Source of the DNA: a bacterium
GTDB lineage: Bacteria; Zhuqueibacterota; Zhuqueibacteria; Residuimicrobiales; Krinioviventaceae
Assembly (NCBI GenBank): GCA_024278645.1
Contig: JAJRST010000486.1
Coordinates: 1-8,364 of the forward strand
Direction of reading: 5' to 3'
DNA: 8,364 nucleotides
Part shown: positions 7,331 through 8,364 of the stretch, one piece after another
Layout: every line of letters begins with the position of its first letter
Numbering within the stretch: position 1 is the stretch's first letter
The notes under the pieces: generated by a model
Told to the model about the DNA's origin: nothing
Seen by the model: the letters and a program-made list of their open reading frames with translations, nothing else
Databases searched by the model: none
Translations under genes and position numbers: made by a program

Positions 7331-7340
7331 TTGTATACAA
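7331..7340. promoter_or_regulatory. Perfect 10-base palindrome, possible operator
   Basis: TTGTATACAA is fully self-complementary and fits the TnGTnnACnA pattern described for operators of FadR-type GntR regulators. It lies between the divergent genes in AT-rich DNA. No regulator gene is in the window, so this is a shape match only. Confidence 0.25.
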
Positions 7341-7417
7341 GTAAAATATTTTCAAGAAATGCAGTATCTGAACTCTGGAACTTACGAATTGTAATGTAAA
7401 TTTAACAAGTAAAAAAA

Positions 7418-7423
7418 TATAAT
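7418..7423 (+). promoter_or_regulatory. TATAAT -10-like hexamer, possible pgm promoter
   Basis: A perfect TATAAT about 190 bases upstream of pgm. The hexamer 17 bases before it is TGTAAA (7395-7400), a poor -35. A second, weaker pair nearer the gene is TTGCAC (7495-7500) with TAAAAT (7516-7521), spaced only 15 bases. Neither is decisive. Confidence 0.25.
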
Positions 7424-7615
7424 TTCCTCGGCTATGAAAAATGTCGCCGTCCTCGGGAAGCATCACCAATCATCATTTTGGGCCGCAACAGAACTTGCAC
7501 TTGTTGTTTTTGCTTTAAAATTCGACTTCAATTTCATATCTTTACTCACAATGAGAGCGCGCTTCAAATTCCTTCAAACATCAGCATGGCAACTTTGTAA
7601 AAAGGAGATTTTCCT

Positions 7616-8364
7616 ATGAGCCTGCACCCGCTTGCCGGCAAAAAAGCAACGCCGGAACAACTAGTAAATATACCGACGCTTGTCAGTTTGTACTATCTCG
7701 ACAAACCCGACATAACAAAGAAAGAGCAAAGAGTCTCATTCGGCACGTCGGGGCATCGCGGCACGTCGTTGAACGGCACGTTTACGGAAATGCACATATT
7801 GGCCGTCGTGCAGGCGATTTGCGACTATCGCCGCGACCACGGCATCAGCGGGCCGCTGTTTCTCGGCAAGGACACGCACGCGCTTTCCGACCCGGCTGAA
7901 AAATCGGCTGTCGAGGTGCTGGCGGCAAACGACGTGACGGTGATGATCGAAAAGGAAATGGGGTTCACGCCGACGCCGGTCATATCGCACGCCATCCTGA
8001 CGTTCAACAAAGGAAACAAAACAGGGTTGGCGGACGGCATCGTCATCACGCCGTCGCACAACCCGCCGGACAACGGCGGCATCAAATACAATCCCCCGAA
8101 CGGCGGCCCCGCCGATACCGATGTGACGACGATCATCGCCGCTCGCGCCAATGAACTTTTGCAAAACGATCTTAAAGATGTAAAGCGCCTGCCGTACCCA
8201 CAGGCGATAAAGGCATCATGCGTGCATCCGTACGACTTTGCATCGCCTTATGTCGACGACCTGGAAAACATCATCGATATGGCGGCCATCCAGCGCGCCG
8301 GTTTAAAGATCGGCGCCGATGCGCTTGGCGGCGCCGGATTGGGCTACTGGCGGCGCATCGCCGA
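7616..8364 (+). CDS. pgm: Phosphoglucomutase, alpha-D-glucose phosphate-specific, 3' partial
   Basis: Interconverts glucose 1-phosphate and glucose 6-phosphate in the cytoplasm, linking glycolysis to glycogen, UDP-glucose and envelope polysaccharide synthesis. ATG at 7616 follows AAAGGAG (7601-7607) at 8 bases. The 249 visible codons contain no stop and run off the right edge; the E. coli enzyme is about 546 residues, so less than half is present. The sequence matches the E. coli Pgm type closely: FGTSGHRG (42-49), GKDTHALS (84-91), GFTPTP (116-121), and the phosphoserine loop TPSHNPP (145-151) with catalytic Ser147, then GGIKYNPPNGGPADT. The last part (MAAIQRAG, LGGAG, YWRRI) matches domain 2. 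The metal-binding DxDxD loop lies beyond the window. It is divergent from the acetyltransferase cluster and apparently has its own promoter. Confidence 0.96.
   Translation, partial: MSLHPLAGKKATPEQLVNIPTLVSLYYLDKPDITKKEQRVSFGTSGHRGTSLNGTFTEMHILAVVQAICDYRRDHGISGPLFLGKDTHALSDPAEKSAVEVLAANDVTVMIEKEMGFTPTPVISHAILTFNKGNKTGLADGIVITPSHNPPDNGGIKYNPPNGGPADTDVTTIIAARANELLQNDLKDVKRLPYPQAIKASCVHPYDFASPYVDDLENIIDMAAIQRAGLKIGADALGGAGLGYWRRIA

Larger units (their letters stand above)
7154..7615. promoter_or_regulatory. AT-rich divergent intergenic region
   Basis: 462 bases separate the acetyltransferase cluster (leftward) from pgm (rightward) and must hold promoters for both. The stretch from about 7220 to 7430 is markedly richer in A and T than the surrounding genes. 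It contains a TATAAT hexamer, the palindrome TTGTATACAA, a TTAC/GTAA inverted pair (7382-7394), and near pgm three copies of a CTTCAA-type decamer (7526, 7562, 7572). For the leftward gene the AT-rich TTATATAA near 7176-7183 could serve as a -10 element, but no good -35 is visible. I find no tRNA, riboswitch or convincing protein gene here. Confidence 0.6.

Noticed and set aside
7176..7469. 97-codon minus-strand frame in the divergent intergenic region
   Set aside because: AT-rich composition, no ribosome site, no recognisable motif or hydrophobic pattern, and it fills the region expected to hold promoters.
7736..8164. 142-codon minus-strand frame opposite pgm
   Set aside because: Arginine-rich antisense shadow of a highly conserved enzyme, with no ribosome site.
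1..8364. CRISPR array, tRNA or rRNA gene, IS element, toxin-antitoxin or defence genes
   Set aside because: No repeat-spacer pattern, cloverleaf, transposase or paired terminal repeats were seen; the six genes account for almost all of the sequence.

Overview
The window is an ordinary-looking chromosomal stretch from a Gram-negative-type bacterium. It holds six protein genes, two of them cut by the window edges, and no RNA gene, IS element, CRISPR array or phage signal that I can see. Coding regions are moderately GC-rich with many GGC/GCC codons, Shine-Dalgarno sites are clear, and the long intergenic region is AT-rich. An exported 'WRGPNRDG' propeller, a Tat-type lipoprotein TIM-barrel sugar isomerase, an exported PIG-L deacetylase and DUF5009-type acetyltransferases are the kind of set found in FCB or PVC superphylum bacteria (Bacteroidota, Calditrichota/KSB1, Verrucomicrobia, Planctomycetes). 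The exact phylum is a guess.

Left block, plus strand (1-3620): the C-terminal part of a ClC chloride channel/transporter fused to two CBS domains and an RCK_C/TrkA_C domain; 15 bases later a GTG-started, secreted PQQ-like beta-propeller; 32 bases later a Tat/lipoprotein sugar-phosphate-isomerase-like TIM barrel. The tight spacing suggests one transcript. The last two proteins are predicted to act in the cell envelope.

Middle block, minus strand (7153 down to 3782): two tandem paralogues of an HGSNAT/NagX-like (DUF5009, COG4299) multi-membrane acetyltransferase, about 72% identical by hand count and gapless over 366 residues, followed by an exported PIG-L/LmbE-type zinc deacetylase. A strong GC-rich hairpin with a short T tract lies between the two paralogues and may act as an attenuator or partial terminator. 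By family knowledge, one enzyme type removes N-acetyl groups from amino sugars and the other carries acetyl from cytosolic acetyl-CoA across the membrane to glucosamine. The cluster may therefore process or salvage amino sugars in the envelope. This is inference.

Right block, plus strand (7616 to the end): the N-terminal 249 codons of pgm, alpha-D-glucose-phosphate-specific phosphoglucomutase, divergent from the acetyltransferase pair across a 462-base AT-rich region. That region holds a perfect TATAAT hexamer and a perfect 10-base palindrome that could be an operator.

I see no clearly new system. The most interesting item is the duplicated acetyltransferase plus deacetylase cassette.
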